Below, piece by piece: positions 46,801 through 59,012 of a stretch of 64,000 nucleotides of DNA; the stretch's first letter is position 1, and each line of letters starts with the position of its first letter. Both the position numbers and the translations under genes were made by a program. Location: NCBI GenBank assembly GCA_022578605.1, contig MU394071.1, positions 1 to 64,000 on the forward strand, in the 5' to 3' direction. The notes under the pieces were generated by a model, which ran no database searches, had not been told where the DNA came from, and saw only the letters and a list, made by a program, of their open reading frames with translations. Source of the DNA: Camillea tinctor. Its lineage: Eukaryota; Ascomycota; Sordariomycetes; Xylariales; Xylariaceae.

Positions 46801-49626
46801 TGACGTCTGTCGTCCGTGGCACGTCGTTACGAGCCGGCGGCGCCTGCGTGCGCTGTCGCAAGGGCAAGACTAAGTGTGTCTACGAGAATGGCCGCGCGCC
46901 TTGCAAGAATTGCGCAAAGGGCATGCACGAATGTTATCTTCCATCGGAGAGCATGGCGCATCATCATGGCCAATCTCCCGCAAGACCTCCTCGTCCTAGA
47001 GAGAGTTTGCCTGGTGAGCGCAGCGTGTCGGCGACCAGCGACCGGCAGCCTGCCACCTCCGGCACTGTCCTGCCGCGTAGCATGCAGTCTAATAATGATA
47101 AGTAAGTCATCGCGTCTTTTCTTTTTTTTCTTTTCTTTTCTTTTGTTTCTTCCTCTCTTCGTGCTCTCGCTCTCTCCTTTTTTCCCCTTGTCATTTTTCT
47201 CAAATTTTTTTTTTCGCGTTCCGCTTCTTTGTCATGTTGCCATCCGTGCCCATGCACCTTTTCAGTTTGTGGGCTCCGACCGTGATTCCCGGCCTCCAGT
47301 CAGATGTTGTCTGGATCGGCGGTTCTCGCTGGTGCTAGGCCAGACTCAGCGTTAGACCACTCTTGGTGGCTGATGCCGGTTGCCTTGTCTCGTTTCGCCT
47401 CGCCTCGCCTCGGAACAACCCACGACCTTCCAAAAGCTCAATCCTGCTCCGTCTTTTTTTCTCCTTTGGCTTTTCTCATCACACACCCCCCAGTATCCTC
47501 ACTTATTCACTTCGTACATACACCCACCCTCCCCCCTTCCCCCCAAAAAAGTCACACCGCCCTGGCCCCTCCATTTAGACTGGACGCGTGTTGATCGGCC
47601 TCGCTAACAATTAATCTTCGCTCGTCCCCACAGGTTGACTCCGGAATTAGCCACGGAATGTGAGAGGGTCATCAACAAGACCATCCCGTCTTGTGTTGCC
47701 TTTCACAAGCCTTCTTTCTTGCAGAAACTCAAGAATGGTACACTTGAGCCAAGCATAATCAACGGTCTTCTGACTTGTGCTGCACGGTAAGTGTCCCAGT
47801 TCCCTAGTTCATTCCCATCGGAGATGTACCCTCCCTACCTCCCCCCTCCCCATGCCAATGCACCATGCTCTCCGGAGCTGCTGCATTCATATCGCTAGTG
47901 CTCCAAACACATAATTACAATCCCTTACCGCCATCCCCATATTACCGGCATCTTTCCCGGACAAGACCGAAACACTTAGACCCCGTTGTGCGAAATCGAC
48001 GCTAGATTTGCGACCTGACCTACCTTCTCCCCTTTTTATTTGGGTTTATTCATTTGCTAACCGTGCCCCGTTTCTCCGTTCAGGAGTTCTCCCGCTTTGA
48101 TTCGCCGCTATGGTGGACAGGGAGGTGCATCGGCCGCCTCCGAGCATTTTGCCGTCAAGACCATCAATCTGGTTATGCAGACCCTCGATAACCCGAGCTT
48201 GGCAGACATTCAGGCTCTTTGCCTTCTGACCATCCATGAATGGGGTAACCGGAATGCCGTTCGCGCCTATGTCTACCTTGGCCAAGCCTCCCGCATGGCC
48301 CAAATGTATCGCATCATCGCTGTACACCAGAGCAGGGGCGACCCCGATCAGTTCATCAAAGACGAGTCATTCCGCCGGACTCTCTGGCTGATCTATATTC
48401 TCGATTGCTTCTTGACTAGTAGCCCCGGTCGTCACCCGGCAGTATCTCATCATGATGTCAAGGATGTGCCTTTGCCATGCCCGGATATGAGTTACAACTT
48501 CGGCACTCCCGTTTATGTTCGAACTTTGGCTGGTAACCCACCGCCCGGTATTCCGGATGCTTCCACCCCCTTAACCGAGGTCGGTGAGTTCGGACACATT
48601 GTTATGGCCACACAGGCCTGGCGTAATGTAATTGAGATGCTTACTACGGTCACCCCGGCGACCTTTTCCGAGGATGACTGCGTCAGCCTGGAGGCTGGTA
48701 TTGAGGCGGTTCGCAACTCGTTACCCATGCATTTCATTGACAAGCCCGGCCATATTAACCTACATATTACTATGGGCAGCGGCTACACGTATGCTATGCT
48801 ACACTGTCTTCTTCACTGTGCCACTATTATGGTCAATCGCCGCAGGCTTCTGCATCTGGTTACGAATGAAGGGTTTAATCATGAGACCTGGCGCATGGTG
48901 CCACATGCGCATCTCCAGACCGTCGACCGGGTATTCGCGGCTTCGCACAGTGTTGTTTCTCTCCTGTTGGCTCTCGAAGCAAATGCCGACAAGGATGCCG
49001 TTCTTAACTTTCCCTTGGTTATGCTATTCTCGTGTTTCACTGCTTGCTCTACGGTGGCATGGTTCAGCTTGAAGGGCCTAACTCCTGGCGATGTGAACGA
49101 AACGGCTGAGGCGATAGTCCGTGATGGCATGCGCTTCCTTCAGGATGGTGCGAACATCTGGATTTTGGCTGTCCCGTGGTACCGGCATCTATCGGTTATG
49201 GCAAAGGTTCTGCGTAACGGAGATCGGGACGCAAACCGGACAGCTCTTGAGGCTGCGGCCCCCTCGGTTAAGGATGACACATCTAGTCAGCCTGACAATC
49301 CCCCGGAGAGCATGGACTATGAACGGCACTCCTCGGTCAACCCACAGGAGTCGGTGGACAATAGGGGTAGTGAGCCACCACGAAAGTCTGGTTTTACTAC
49401 CATCAATGGAGGGTCAGCTGGAGTATCGACTCCAGCGACTGCAAGCCCGCCCCCGGCGCAGCCAAAGGCCGAGTCTCCCGTACCTTCATCTTCTGGCGGC
49501 CAGACGATCGAACCCGCGGCTAGCTCAGCGGGTAATGACATGACGGCAGCCGAGCTGTGTCTAGCCTTCGAACGACAACTGCTAGAGTTGGATGATCTTG
49601 CTGCCTTCATGGGTGGCGGCGTATGA
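46801..49626 (+). CDS. Zn(II)2Cys6 fungal-specific transcription factor
   Basis: Nuclear DNA-binding regulator. Exons 46801-47101, 47634-47786 and 48084-49626; 1997 exon nt by this model, about 665 aa. Frame is kept at both junctions (NNDK to LTPELATECERV; CAAR to SSPALIRRYGG). The binuclear zinc cluster is near the N-terminus: CVRCRKGKTKC, eight residues, then CKNCAKGMHEC, spacing C-X2-C-X6-C-X8-C-X2-C-X6-C. The fungal_trans middle homology region follows, with ADIQALCLLTIHEWGNRNAV, the diagnostic SFRRTLWLIYILDCFLTSSPG and DVKDVPLPCPD. The C-terminus is Ser/Pro-rich, ending in an acidic-hydrophobic segment (LLELDDLAAFMGGGV) that could be an activation domain. Introns of 532 and 297 nt are long for this genome and have CTAAC branch sites. 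Target genes unknown. Confidence 0.88.
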
Positions 49627-50589
49627 CTTTTCGTTGACATATGCTTGTGCCGTCCTTGATATAATTATCCAGCAGAGGCAGGATACTTTACTGATAGGCA
49701 CAGAAGCGTACATATAGCCAGAGGTGACTCCGTCCCCTTAATCTGTTTTTCCCCCTTCGTCTTTTTGGCCTGGTGTTCTCTGGAGTTCCTGGTCTCACCT
49801 GGTGTATTTCGTTTTATATTTCTCATGATTTCCAATGTCGTCGCGGTTTCCAGTATCGTCGGATGTGGAGTTCGATATTATTTAAAGGATTTGCGATAGA
49901 AAAGTTACGAGTCGCAAGTAGTCGATTATCGGTGTGATAGGGGGGCCCGCGGTGCTGGGGGCTAAGAAGTGATCGCATACGCAATTTGAATTGTTTGGTT
50001 GCCTGGTAGGCGGAGCTAGTGCTTCGGGGGTGCATGGGATTATAAGCATACACAGTAAGATACAGAAGGGATGGACTAAAAGTTGGCGGGAGTGTGACTT
50101 TTTTTGTTTCCTGGTTGCCTTCCGGAATGCATGGCAATAATCACACTTGATTGCGGCTATCGAATGGGTATGAGGCCCCTGGCGTTGAAGAGAACTTGTA
50201 TTATACGTGACGGATGCTTCGTGTGTCAGATTACTTTGCTACATATGCTTGTTTGTATGAAGAGCAGCTAATTGTTTGATCATATGAGTTGGGTGACATG
50301 CGCCTGGGTTCGGGAAATAATGCAGAAAGTACTACCATAATGTGTTTCTCCATCTACTTAATCAAACCTAATGTCATAGTTTATGCTATTGTGACTTGTG
50401 TAAAGAGGGGTGTGTTAAGAGCCATATGACGATGCGATGGCCGGAAAATAGGTGGGGACCACGTGCTTAGGTAAGTAACCTTTAATAGCTATGTCACCTT
50501 ATTTTCATCAGTCCAATCCATAGTTTTACACTTTTCTCTCCCTTTGATTTATACACTTTTTTTTTTCTTTGGGGCTCTCAACAGATAAG
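49627..50589. other. Intergenic, 963 bp, no gene
   Basis: 3' region of the regulator and promoter of the methyltransferase gene. The leader ends in a T-run just before the start codon. Nothing else supported. Confidence 0.6.
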
Positions 50590-52095
50590 ATGGAATCATT
50601 AGATCCAGATATTGGCCGAGGAAGGGGCACAAAGCGGAAGTACTCTGGGAACCAAGTCCAGTTGACAGGCCCTTGTAATCGACTCGACACTATTCGAGAT
50701 GAGAACCAAACTTTCGATGCACGAGACAAATACCGAAATGAAGACTACTACCAGAGTCTTTACGATTCGGAACTGGATTTCCGTCTACTTGCACAGCAAG
50801 ACCGCCATTTCGGCGCAGTGCTAAAGCGCGGTTCTCATCTAGATTTCAGCGACCCTACGTCGGTCATGCAGCTCACTAAAACCTTGTTAAAGCTCGACTT
50901 TGGAATTGAGGTTGACCTGCCGACGGATCGACTGTGTCCTCCCGTACCTAATCGTCATAATTATATCCTATGGCTTAAGAATCTTCTTGACAGCTCAGCG
51001 CCATCATACTTAGATCGGTATGATCCTCATCGACACGTCAAAGGCCTTGATATTGGCACCGGGGCGAGTTTGATCTACCCGCTCCTAGGCTGCGCTCAGC
51101 GTCCATGGTCATTCATCGCCACTGATGTGGACCCGAAGTCTTTGTCATACGCTCGCAAGAACGTCCATCTCAACAACTTCCAGTCTAGGATCCGCGTCGT
51201 GGACCGTGACATCACCGACTCGCTTATCCCCTTAGATGAGCTGGGAGAAGATGCCATTGACTTCGTCATGGTCAACCCTCCGTTCTACGTTTGTGAAGCA
51301 GAGCTCCAAGACCTCTCACGACAAAAGCATCGTCCACCTAATAGTGCTTGCACCGGCGCACCTATTGAAATGGTTTGTGAAGGGGGTGAGGTCAGCTTCG
51401 TGAAACGGATCATCAACGAGTCTCTGGTGCTTAGGGAGCGGGTACAGTGGTATACGTCTATGCTAGGAAAGCAGTCCAGTTTGGATACCCTCGTAAACAT
51501 TCTGAAGGAAAATGGAATCACAAATTATGCAGTCACGGCCTTCATCCAGGGGAATAGAACACGCAGATGGGCAGTTGGATGGAGTTTCGGCAATCTGCGG
51601 CCTGCAATGAGCACGAGTAGAAGCTCTGCACCATCGGTTACCAAAAAGATTCAGCCATATCCCACAGAAGCAACGATCACTACAGTATCCGCATCATATG
51701 TAGACATGGGACAATTGTCGACTGCTATTTGTGAATCTGCAGCCGCCTTCGATCTTTTGTCATGGAACTGGAATGAGCAGTGTCTTCGGGGGGTCGGGTT
51801 TGCGGAAAAAAACGTATGGAGCCGCGCCTACCGGCGTAGAAAAACTAGAGAGCAGGGAGACGTGGAAAACATAGAGAAAGCCACTGACAGCTCCTACAAC
51901 CAGCCGATGCGGTCAACGCAAAGGGGGGAGGACGTCACAAGCTGCGCCTTCGGATTCGCTATTTCGATAAATTTCGAGCATGATACAAGCCGAGCTTTTC
52001 AGAAGGCCACGGTTGTGCTTCGTTGGCTCCAGGGAAATGACTATCTGCTATTCGAAAGTTTCGCAGAAGTTTTTCGCAAAACGATTCGTGGCTGA
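50590..52095 (+). CDS. METTL16-type RNA N6-adenosine methyltransferase
   Basis: Family members methylate U6 snRNA (adenosine in the splice-site-binding ACAGAGA region) using S-adenosylmethionine. Single exon, ATG at 50590, 501 aa. The frame is open a little upstream but only through a TTG. The N-terminus has KRKYSGNQVQ (basic), then NRHNYILWLKNLLD. The Rossmann methyltransferase core follows: VKGLDIGTGASLIYPLLG (SAM-binding glycine loop), FIATDVDPKSLSYARKNV and the catalytic NPPFYV (about residues 227-232). WAVGWSF ends the core as in METTL16/RlmF enzymes. The C-terminal third is less conserved. Intronless, unlike neighbouring RNA-processing genes. Confidence 0.88.
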   Translation: MESLDPDIGRGRGTKRKYSGNQVQLTGPCNRLDTIRDENQTFDARDKYRNEDYYQSLYDSELDFRLLAQQDRHFGAVLKRGSHLDFSDPTSVMQLTKTLLKLDFGIEVDLPTDRLCPPVPNRHNYILWLKNLLDSSAPSYLDRYDPHRHVKGLDIGTGASLIYPLLGCAQRPWSFIATDVDPKSLSYARKNVHLNNFQSRIRVVDRDITDSLIPLDELGEDAIDFVMVNPPFYVCEAELQDLSRQKHRPPNSACTGAPIEMVCEGGEVSFVKRIINESLVLRERVQWYTSMLGKQSSLDTLVNILKENGITNYAVTAFIQGNRTRRWAVGWSFGNLRPAMSTSRSSAPSVTKKIQPYPTEATITTVSASYVDMGQLSTAICESAAAFDLLSWNWNEQCLRGVGFAEKNVWSRAYRRRKTREQGDVENIEKATDSSYNQPMRSTQRGEDVTSCAFGFAISINFEHDTSRAFQKATVVLRWLQGNDYLLFESFAEVFRKTIRG

Positions 52096-53828
52096 TCCTG
52101 AAAGAGCCTTTCTGCATACCATCATCATCCAGGCCTTCATAGACAAACCAAACATCTGTGTATACAATACGTATACATGGCACCACCAGGAGCATCCATG
52201 TTAAGTCCAACGAGACGCTGGTTGCTATCACCAATGCGCGAAATTTGGACATAATAACGGCAGAAGTGGTATTGAATGTGGTATTGAATGTACTCCATGC
52301 GTACTCCGTAAGATACCCAAAGGCTAGGTAGTCATGTACTATCGAGCGATGTCTTTTGAAAACTTCAGACACCTAACATGCGTTTCTTTTATTCTATCTG
52401 ATTCCTTGTGTAAGTCGGGTTGCGCCGCATTCACAGCACCACATTCGTGGGTATGTGTCCTGACGTTCCAGGGGATGTAATGTAACCGCAAGCGACAGCG
52501 TTGTACGCAGAACGCGGCAAAAGACCCATTCTCTGTTGCTGACATACATAACGGATAAGCGGGCGTGGATTAAACCCATAATCTCGGTTTTAAGGAGATC
52601 CTACGTAGTAACCAAATTACCTCTCTATTCGTTGTTCCTCGCTAAGAACATACCTTATTAGGGGACCTGGGATATGGTTTTATCTTAAATGCTATTATTA
52701 TCTTTCTTCTGATGAAAGCGGAGTAGGCTTGTTCGTGTAAATATTGGTCGACTTCGGTTGGGATTGCCCCATCATATAGGCTTGGAGGCAATATTCGGAC
52801 AAGCTCTGACATAACTGGCTAAGTAGGTGCTTATATAGTCCGTCGACCCGTTTCGACCCTACATGTAGCAAATGAAACAGGCTATGTCTAATAAACGCAC
52901 CAGTGTATGGCATCATTGATTGCAATCATCGGGGTAAGGCAAGTAAGTATCCAGGTTACTTGTTGTATGTCCTCCTCCTTTAGCAAAACCTAGGCTCGCT
53001 ATGTGCTTATATCGATGTCTAAAACGTAGCTTTTTCCCCTTTCATATTATTACTACTAAGAAGCTAGGTACGATGGATTCTAGTCATATTATATCCGATA
53101 GGTAGGATTGATAAACCGGCGTGGGCTGGAAAACTTCGTACATCACATACTCATAGGTGGATATTAAAGAGTATTTTTCTATACCCGCTTCGAATCCAGA
53201 GCGGGAACAGGGATAGTCAAAGTGATATTTCTAAAGATCAAACGATAAATCGTACAATTCTTAGAGCAACCGATGAACTTGTCTTGCGTCTAGGTTGCGT
53301 TGCATTGATTCACTTCAGTTACAGAATCCCTGAGTTGATCGATGTTATTGTGGAGACGACTCTATCTTGACCCTGGTGATGACCCCTTAATGGTGAAACC
53401 GAAACAAAAGCCAAGGTTTGGAGACGATCGTGGTGCACTCGCACGTGGAGGCAGGGGTGTTTGTTCACCCCGTCCCCGTTTTAGTCCCGCTGATAAAACG
53501 GCTAATATCGTCTACAGTCCAACGAAACGTTCACCTAGGCAGGAGGACTATAGAGATGCTAGCAAAGGTTAGGTGTGGCTTGGCAGGGCGGACAAGGAGA
53601 GACCGCTATTGTTTCTCATTGTTTCTTCGTCTTGAGTAGGATTTGGATGGGTGGATCTAAGTGCTGCCACCACAGGGATTGACCCAACTTATCGTGAGAT
53701 CGCTGGAGGTCTCTAGATCATTATATTCAAGATGATCGCCTGTTCGCGAGGGTGATCTAACTTTTCCCTATCTGAAAAAAAACAACGGTTTCTCTCCCTT
53801 TCTCCCTCTTCGGGAGCCGACAACAAAC
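52096..53828. other. Intergenic 1.7 kb, no gene recognised
   Basis: Normal composition. Frames of 60-137 codons on both strands lack family features, and most have no ATG start or overlap the methyltransferase end. The last 100 bp (CT-rich, CTCCCTCTTC) look like a fungal leader. Confidence 0.55.
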
Positions 53829-55307
53829 ATGGCGACCGAACCACTACCGCCCGCGGCCCTCCCTGGTGGTTGGAATGCTCAATTGCCTCCTAGCGGTTAC
53901 CTCCCCCACGATACGAAAGGGGGTGTGGTCATCGGCACTGCAGTTTTATGCATACTTATCGCGAGCACGGCGGTATCAATGCGATTATACACACGGTTGT
54001 TTTTGGTTGGTGGTGCTGGAGTTGATGATTGGATGGCATTATTGTCCATTGTAAGCAAACCCTCTAATACGTTCGTCTTAACGCATCAATGGATATTAAC
54101 TCGTATGCTTCGCAGCTATGCTTGGTTGGCCTAGGAATCAATCAAATCCGCAATGTCGATTCTGGACTTGGAAGTCATATTTATACTCTCGATCTACCTG
54201 AAGCGCTAATAGATTTCACTCGTGTATGTAACATCTATGTCTACCATGGTCCCTAAGCTTACCAATAGCACTACGAGTAGGATTTTTGGTTTAGCTTGCT
54301 ATTTTTTAATATCACGTTATTCTTTGTCAAGATGACATTCCTCTTTCAGTACTACCGGGTGGTGGTACAGGTGCCAAAACTGAGAATCGTCTATATCGTC
54401 TCTATGATCATTGTCGGAGGGTGGTCAATCGCTCAAGTCATGGTCATCAGTTTCTTATGTATACCGATCGAAGGATTTTGGAACCCTACGGTGGCGGCTA
54501 AATGCTTGGATAACCAGGCAATTCAAGACATGAACGCGATTGGCAACATCGTCACAAATTTCATAGTCCTCATCCTTCCTCTACCAGTACTCCTACGTCT
54601 AAGTTTACCTCCTGCTCAGAAATGGGCATTGGTTGGTGTATTCTCGTTTGGTTTTCTGTAAGTCGTCCTCGTCACCAAACCTGATACATATCTGGGTTAA
54701 CGTAAATCATTCATCTCCTGACACAACCTACAGTACATGTATTATTTCCATTTTACGACGGATGCTAGGCCTCATGTTTACCAACGATATGACTTATACA
54801 TCGGTTGAGATAGCGGCCTGGTCAATGGCCGAGGCTGCGTCGGGAATTACGTGCACCGTTTTGCCTACATTAAAGCCACTTCTGAGCCGCTATTTGCCAT
54901 CTCTAAAGTCAAGAATACAGAGACTCTCCGGCGAACAGAAGCCATTGGAATATCAAGAAAGCACACAAGTTAGTCGCAAACAGTCTGCTGTTAGCAGAAG
55001 TAGGCGCTCGTCTAGGGAGGGATCAATTTCCGAGCCTGCAGAGCCATGGGGTCCCTGGAATCGTCACTGGCCTCAAATCATGAGACCTCCTACCCCACCA
55101 CCAAAGGATGGATCGTATGCGGAAAAAACAGCGACTACACAGAGTAAAAGAGAGACGCTTTGGCCTAGGGGGATGAATACGACAATTGTGGGAGGCCAAG
55201 GGGCTTTATCACGGCCCCCTTCGGAAGCCGGCGGTTTGACCGCACCGAAACAGGTTACTATTAGAGTAAGAAGGGATCTTAGGATAGAGTCCTTACACAC
55301 TAAATAG
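53829..55307 (+). CDS. Pth11-like integral membrane protein (fungal rhodopsin-fold domain)
   Basis: Seven-helix plasma-membrane protein of the large fungal family that includes GPCR-like Pth11; members are implicated in surface or nutrient sensing, but no ligand can be named. Exons 53829-54050, 54116-54223, 54281-54657 and 54734-55307, 1281 nt, 426 aa, with GT-AG introns. Helices: VVIGTAVLCILIASTAVSMR, DDWMALLSILCLVGLGI (spliced), FWFSLLFFNITLFFVKMTF, VYIVSMIIVGGWSIAQVMV, NIVTNFIVLILPLPVLLRL, then WALVGVFSFGFLTCIISILR. The typical loop FLCIPIEGFWNP and the final AAWSMAEAASGITC are present. The cytosolic tail is Ser/Arg-rich (SRRSSREGS), likely phosphorylated. The third acceptor was placed after TAG at 54278-54280, since that TAG would otherwise be an in-frame stop. 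Confidence 0.85.
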
Positions 55308-57447
55308 AAGCCTGAAGGATAAGAGAAACAAAGAATAATTTTTTTTTGAAATAGAAAAAGTATTGCAATGATGATGAGTATCTTGGGTTATTGAATGGGT
55401 TGTTATGTCCCAGCCAGGGGGGGGGATTAACTATATAGGTTAATACAGAATTGGGCCACAACGACCACTTGGTCAATTTGAGAATCTTTTGTCTCATGCT
55501 ATAATCGGTTACCCAACACCTATAGTAACAATTGTGCGAAAACTTTTGGCTGCTTGGTACAGTTGGCTGCCCAACCCAACCCAATTGTGACGCGGATGTA
55601 GTTAAGCACACGTCATTGATGAACACGGTTGGATCCCATACATAGCGACAGGGTAGACTTCATGCTTGGCGAATTATGTAGAAACGATATTTATATCTAG
55701 AAAAGGGTTTAAATTACCCGTTTCCTTGACAGAAATGACACTTATTTGCCGAGTGGGGACATCTAGACCGGCTAAATCTCCTACTCTCGCTATATTGTAC
55801 GTTTATAGGGTTATACAGGCTGTGCTGATGTATATGGTCGACTACAGAAGTGAGAGACGGGGCCACCGGGATACGATAGGTAATATCTCCTCGAATAGTG
55901 TAGTGAATACCGAGGGTGTGTTAACCATAGGTAGTTGTGCGGAGGCTTAACTTGGTAACCTGGATAGTTTATTGAAGGAGGTAAATGATTTTGACCAACT
56001 AAGACAAGTAGCAGAGGTATTAACTATATTTTATCGAGTGATTGATCTCATGACTGGTGCATACAAGGACGAGCCTATCGCGGATTTCATATGACTGCCT
56101 ATAGAATACCTATACATTCGCCTAAACCTATCAATTACTAGGATGTGAATAGTATAAATTTGATATTAAGTTGTATTCTCATCTGAATATGGGCAACCCA
56201 AGCTAATTAATTATGAGAATCATGCTTAGGTATAGTCTAGAAGTTCGCGAGGTCGAAGTTGAGCCTCCTCATCTTATGCTCAGCGTTGCTAGCAAAGTTT
56301 CATATCAAAGTCAAGTTATTTGATAATTGAACATAGCGGTACATCATGGGCCGTAGTGCTTGCCTACAGTTGGAGATCATACAGACTACGCATCACCGGG
56401 ATTATTTTAGGTTAAGAGATAGGGGATCAGCACTGACGGCATCTGGTGTTAGAAAGCCGCACCTGGAAAACTTATCGAGAAAGGGCGTTGTAAATACACA
56501 ACTGCGCAATAGATGGGCTTGCTAGACGATTATGCCTCCCTTAGTACGCCAGGACTTAGTTGAAGAGAGTCCAGTAACAGACTTTTGCAGACACTGTGTT
56601 GATGTGAATCACGATGCTTATATCCAGACCTTTATAATATAGTAAGCCGATGATTTATTAGAGAATGCGTGTTAGTTCAGCGGGACTAAGGATTACCAAA
56701 ATATCCTCTTAAAATATATTGCAGAATGTAATGATGAAACTATACTCTTATCAGAAGGCAAGATTTACGTGTCCTGTTCTGCAGATATATCTCGTGGATC
56801 GATTTGCGATGTTACTGGTAGTGAGCTTGTCACGAAAATACTTGATGTGTAGTCGAGAACCGTCATCCACCATAACGAATACGTTTCAATTTTGATAGTT
56901 CTGTAATGGAGCATAACTGCTTAAGTCGTGTTTTAGACTAGGAAGGTGACAGAGAGAGCATTAAAATACGAGAAATTAGATTCCCATGATGCAGTGAGCC
57001 TAATAAATACCAGAGTATTATTCGATCAAGGTGGGATCGGTGGAATGGTTTGAGGATTATCAGGTTGTGTAATGAGTTTTGAATAAATTGCCGGTTTACT
57101 ATTAAGCGTCCTGATTACTACCTAGGTAGTTATGCGTCGTCTTGTCAAGAATAGATGATATCGCACGTTTGGAACTAGTTAATACTTTTTGGAAGCTATG
57201 CACATATCCAACCCCTGAAAAAAGCCTCATGCAATAAACTGAGATACTACTAGATTCACTGAGACTTTCAAAGGGACATTATTTCTGCTAAACTACCTGT
57301 TTCAAGGCTTCAACAACTTACAGACTAGGTTGGTCCTCATTAACCAACGATGCTCTTCAGTAAGAGAGCGACCATCCTGCGGCATCTAAGTCAGCATCCT
57401 TCTCTTGTGCGGGTCTACCTGCCCGACCTGTCGTCTTTCCTACTAGG
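55308..57447. other. 2.1-kb decayed region
   Basis: No intact gene. Contains a G9 run near 55,417 and the coding-like relic listed separately (55,666-56,097). From 56,100 to 57,450 there are scattered short frames, for example around 56,735-56,830, without family features. Probably remnants of one or more dead genes next to the monooxygenase pseudogene. Confidence 0.45.
55666..56097 (+). pseudogene. Coding-like relic with one in-frame stop, unknown family
   Basis: One frame runs about 140 codons, broken only by TAA at 55,948-55,950. Before it are residues like EGVLTIGSCAEA; after it comes a very protein-like stretch (LGNLDSLLKEVNDFDQLRQV, then VLTIFYRVIDLMTGAYKDEP) to a TGA. No ATG at the start and no family recognised. 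It is either a decayed gene or an exon whose context has been lost. Confidence 0.3.
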
Positions 57448-59012
57448 CTATAGCCTAGCAATCGATGTTTTCATCCCCAGACTTCGTAACCATCGATCGT
57501 TAACATCCTTCTCAACATTATAAGTTAACAGCCAGTGACCGACTCCGTAGTATCTCCAGGGGAACGGGTCTTTGCCCAACTCTTGGTGTGGCTTCGTGAC
57601 TACCTCTGGGTTTCTGACCCAAGCCTTATCGATTTATTCGAATCTCCTGATATCGTCATCCCTTTTCCTTTGTTCAGCCCCATCGTGAAGGTGATGCATA
57701 TATTGTTGGTGACTGGCTCTCTCTACAACCCTTTCAGTCCTTTCCCTCCGGCAGTTCTCATAGACTTTCAGAGCATGTATCTTCTGGCTCTGTGATTTGT
57801 CGGTTAGCTTGGCGAGACAGAGGCCAAGAGCTGCTCCATCTTCTAGGGCCATGCCACAGCCGCTGGCAAGGTATGGTAGAGTAGCATCTGTATTAATCAT
57901 GTGAATATTGGATATAGCCTTATACTTAAACGTAAACGTATTATGTGGCATTGTCATGAAAAGCCGAAGGAATAGTATGAACAGAGACCTACTTACGGAC
58001 TGCATCTCCTAATAGACTAAGGCAACCAGAATGATGGTACCACTGGCTCAAGCTCGGCCGAATGCACATTTTCCATTTATGAACTGACCGACAAAACCTA
58101 AGGGTCTTGGTTATCTTTTGATCCCAGCCTTGGAATCGTGACTTCATTTCCTCGATGTTGCCATCTAATGTCATGGAACCAGCGGGCATGTCGTCTGGGG
58201 CTATCAAGACCATATTGAGCAGCCTCCCACCTCTGAGCATATACCTAACATACGGCATGCGAATCAGGTCCAATCCAATACCGGACTCTTGGTTCTCGAA
58301 TTGGTTCTTGGAGTTCCGGATCTGCTAACATATCCTTAGTATTGATCAACAATCTATACGCTAGATCTCCAGTATCCGAGGGAGGATCAGGTTTCTCAAG
58401 CAGGATCTCCCGTAGCCTGGACGATATTCCATCTGCACCAACGATTAGGTCTGCAGTCAGCCTTCTTTTATCTAGTAGTACTGCAGTTGCGGCAAGGCCA
58501 TCTGCATCATAATCAATGTTGTCGACCCTCGAATTCACTTGGATATTTGCAGCGAGCTCAATAGCTCGATCGAGTGGCGAACGGTGCAGGTCCGCTCTGT
58601 GGAAATCAGCGAATGGCGTCCCTAGAATCTCATTATAGCGATAAAAATCGATCTGTGGAAGTTGAGTGCCTTTCCAGTTCATTAAGTTGCAATATCGTGG
58701 CAGACTGGCATGCCTGGCTACCATATCGTGAAGACCCCACGAATACAGTATCCTTGACGAGTTCGGCAGCACTTGAATACCAGCTCCTATCTCGCCGATA
58801 TTCAAGGCACTTTCTAAGATAGTAACATTGTGACCCGCAAGGAGTATGGAAATGGCGGCACCTAGGCCGCCAAGCCCTGCACCGACTATTATCACCTATT
58901 ACATTTAGAATGCTTCTCACTCGGGGTCGACGTAAAGTTCTCATACATGAAGTTGATTTGACGGTTCTCTGGCAATATTTTGCCATTTCTCGGGTGGCGA
59001 TTGGTAAAACAT
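57448..59012 (-). pseudogene. FAD-dependent (salicylate hydroxylase-like) monooxygenase, two lesions
   Basis: Class A flavin hydroxylase relic; family members hydroxylate aromatic compounds with NAD(P)H. Exons: 59012-58947 (MFYQSPPEKWQ...), 58895-57997, 57887-57448. Visible motifs are the FAD-binding VIIVGAGLGGLGAA, the mid-chain DG motif LIVGADGISSRLR, the second FAD motif LLGDAVHATLPYLASG (rebuilt across an intron) and MALEDGAALG. Two breaks: a 4-bp insertion (TAGG on the minus strand, near 58,243-58,250), which shifts the frame after SHAV, and TAA at 57,634-57,636. Beyond the TAA the frame stays open with a normal family C-terminus (GKDPFPWRYYGVGHW). Splice sites remain good, so inactivation is recent. 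Sequencing error could explain one lesion but is unlikely for both. Confidence 0.78.

Noticed and set aside
46816..47355. 179-codon plus frame overlapping the regulator start
   Set aside because: Shifted shadow of the Zn2Cys6 exon running into intron 1.
53342..53639. Two overlapping short frames (76 and 73 codons) before the Pth11-like gene
   Set aside because: Arg/Gly-rich chance frames with no extension by splicing.
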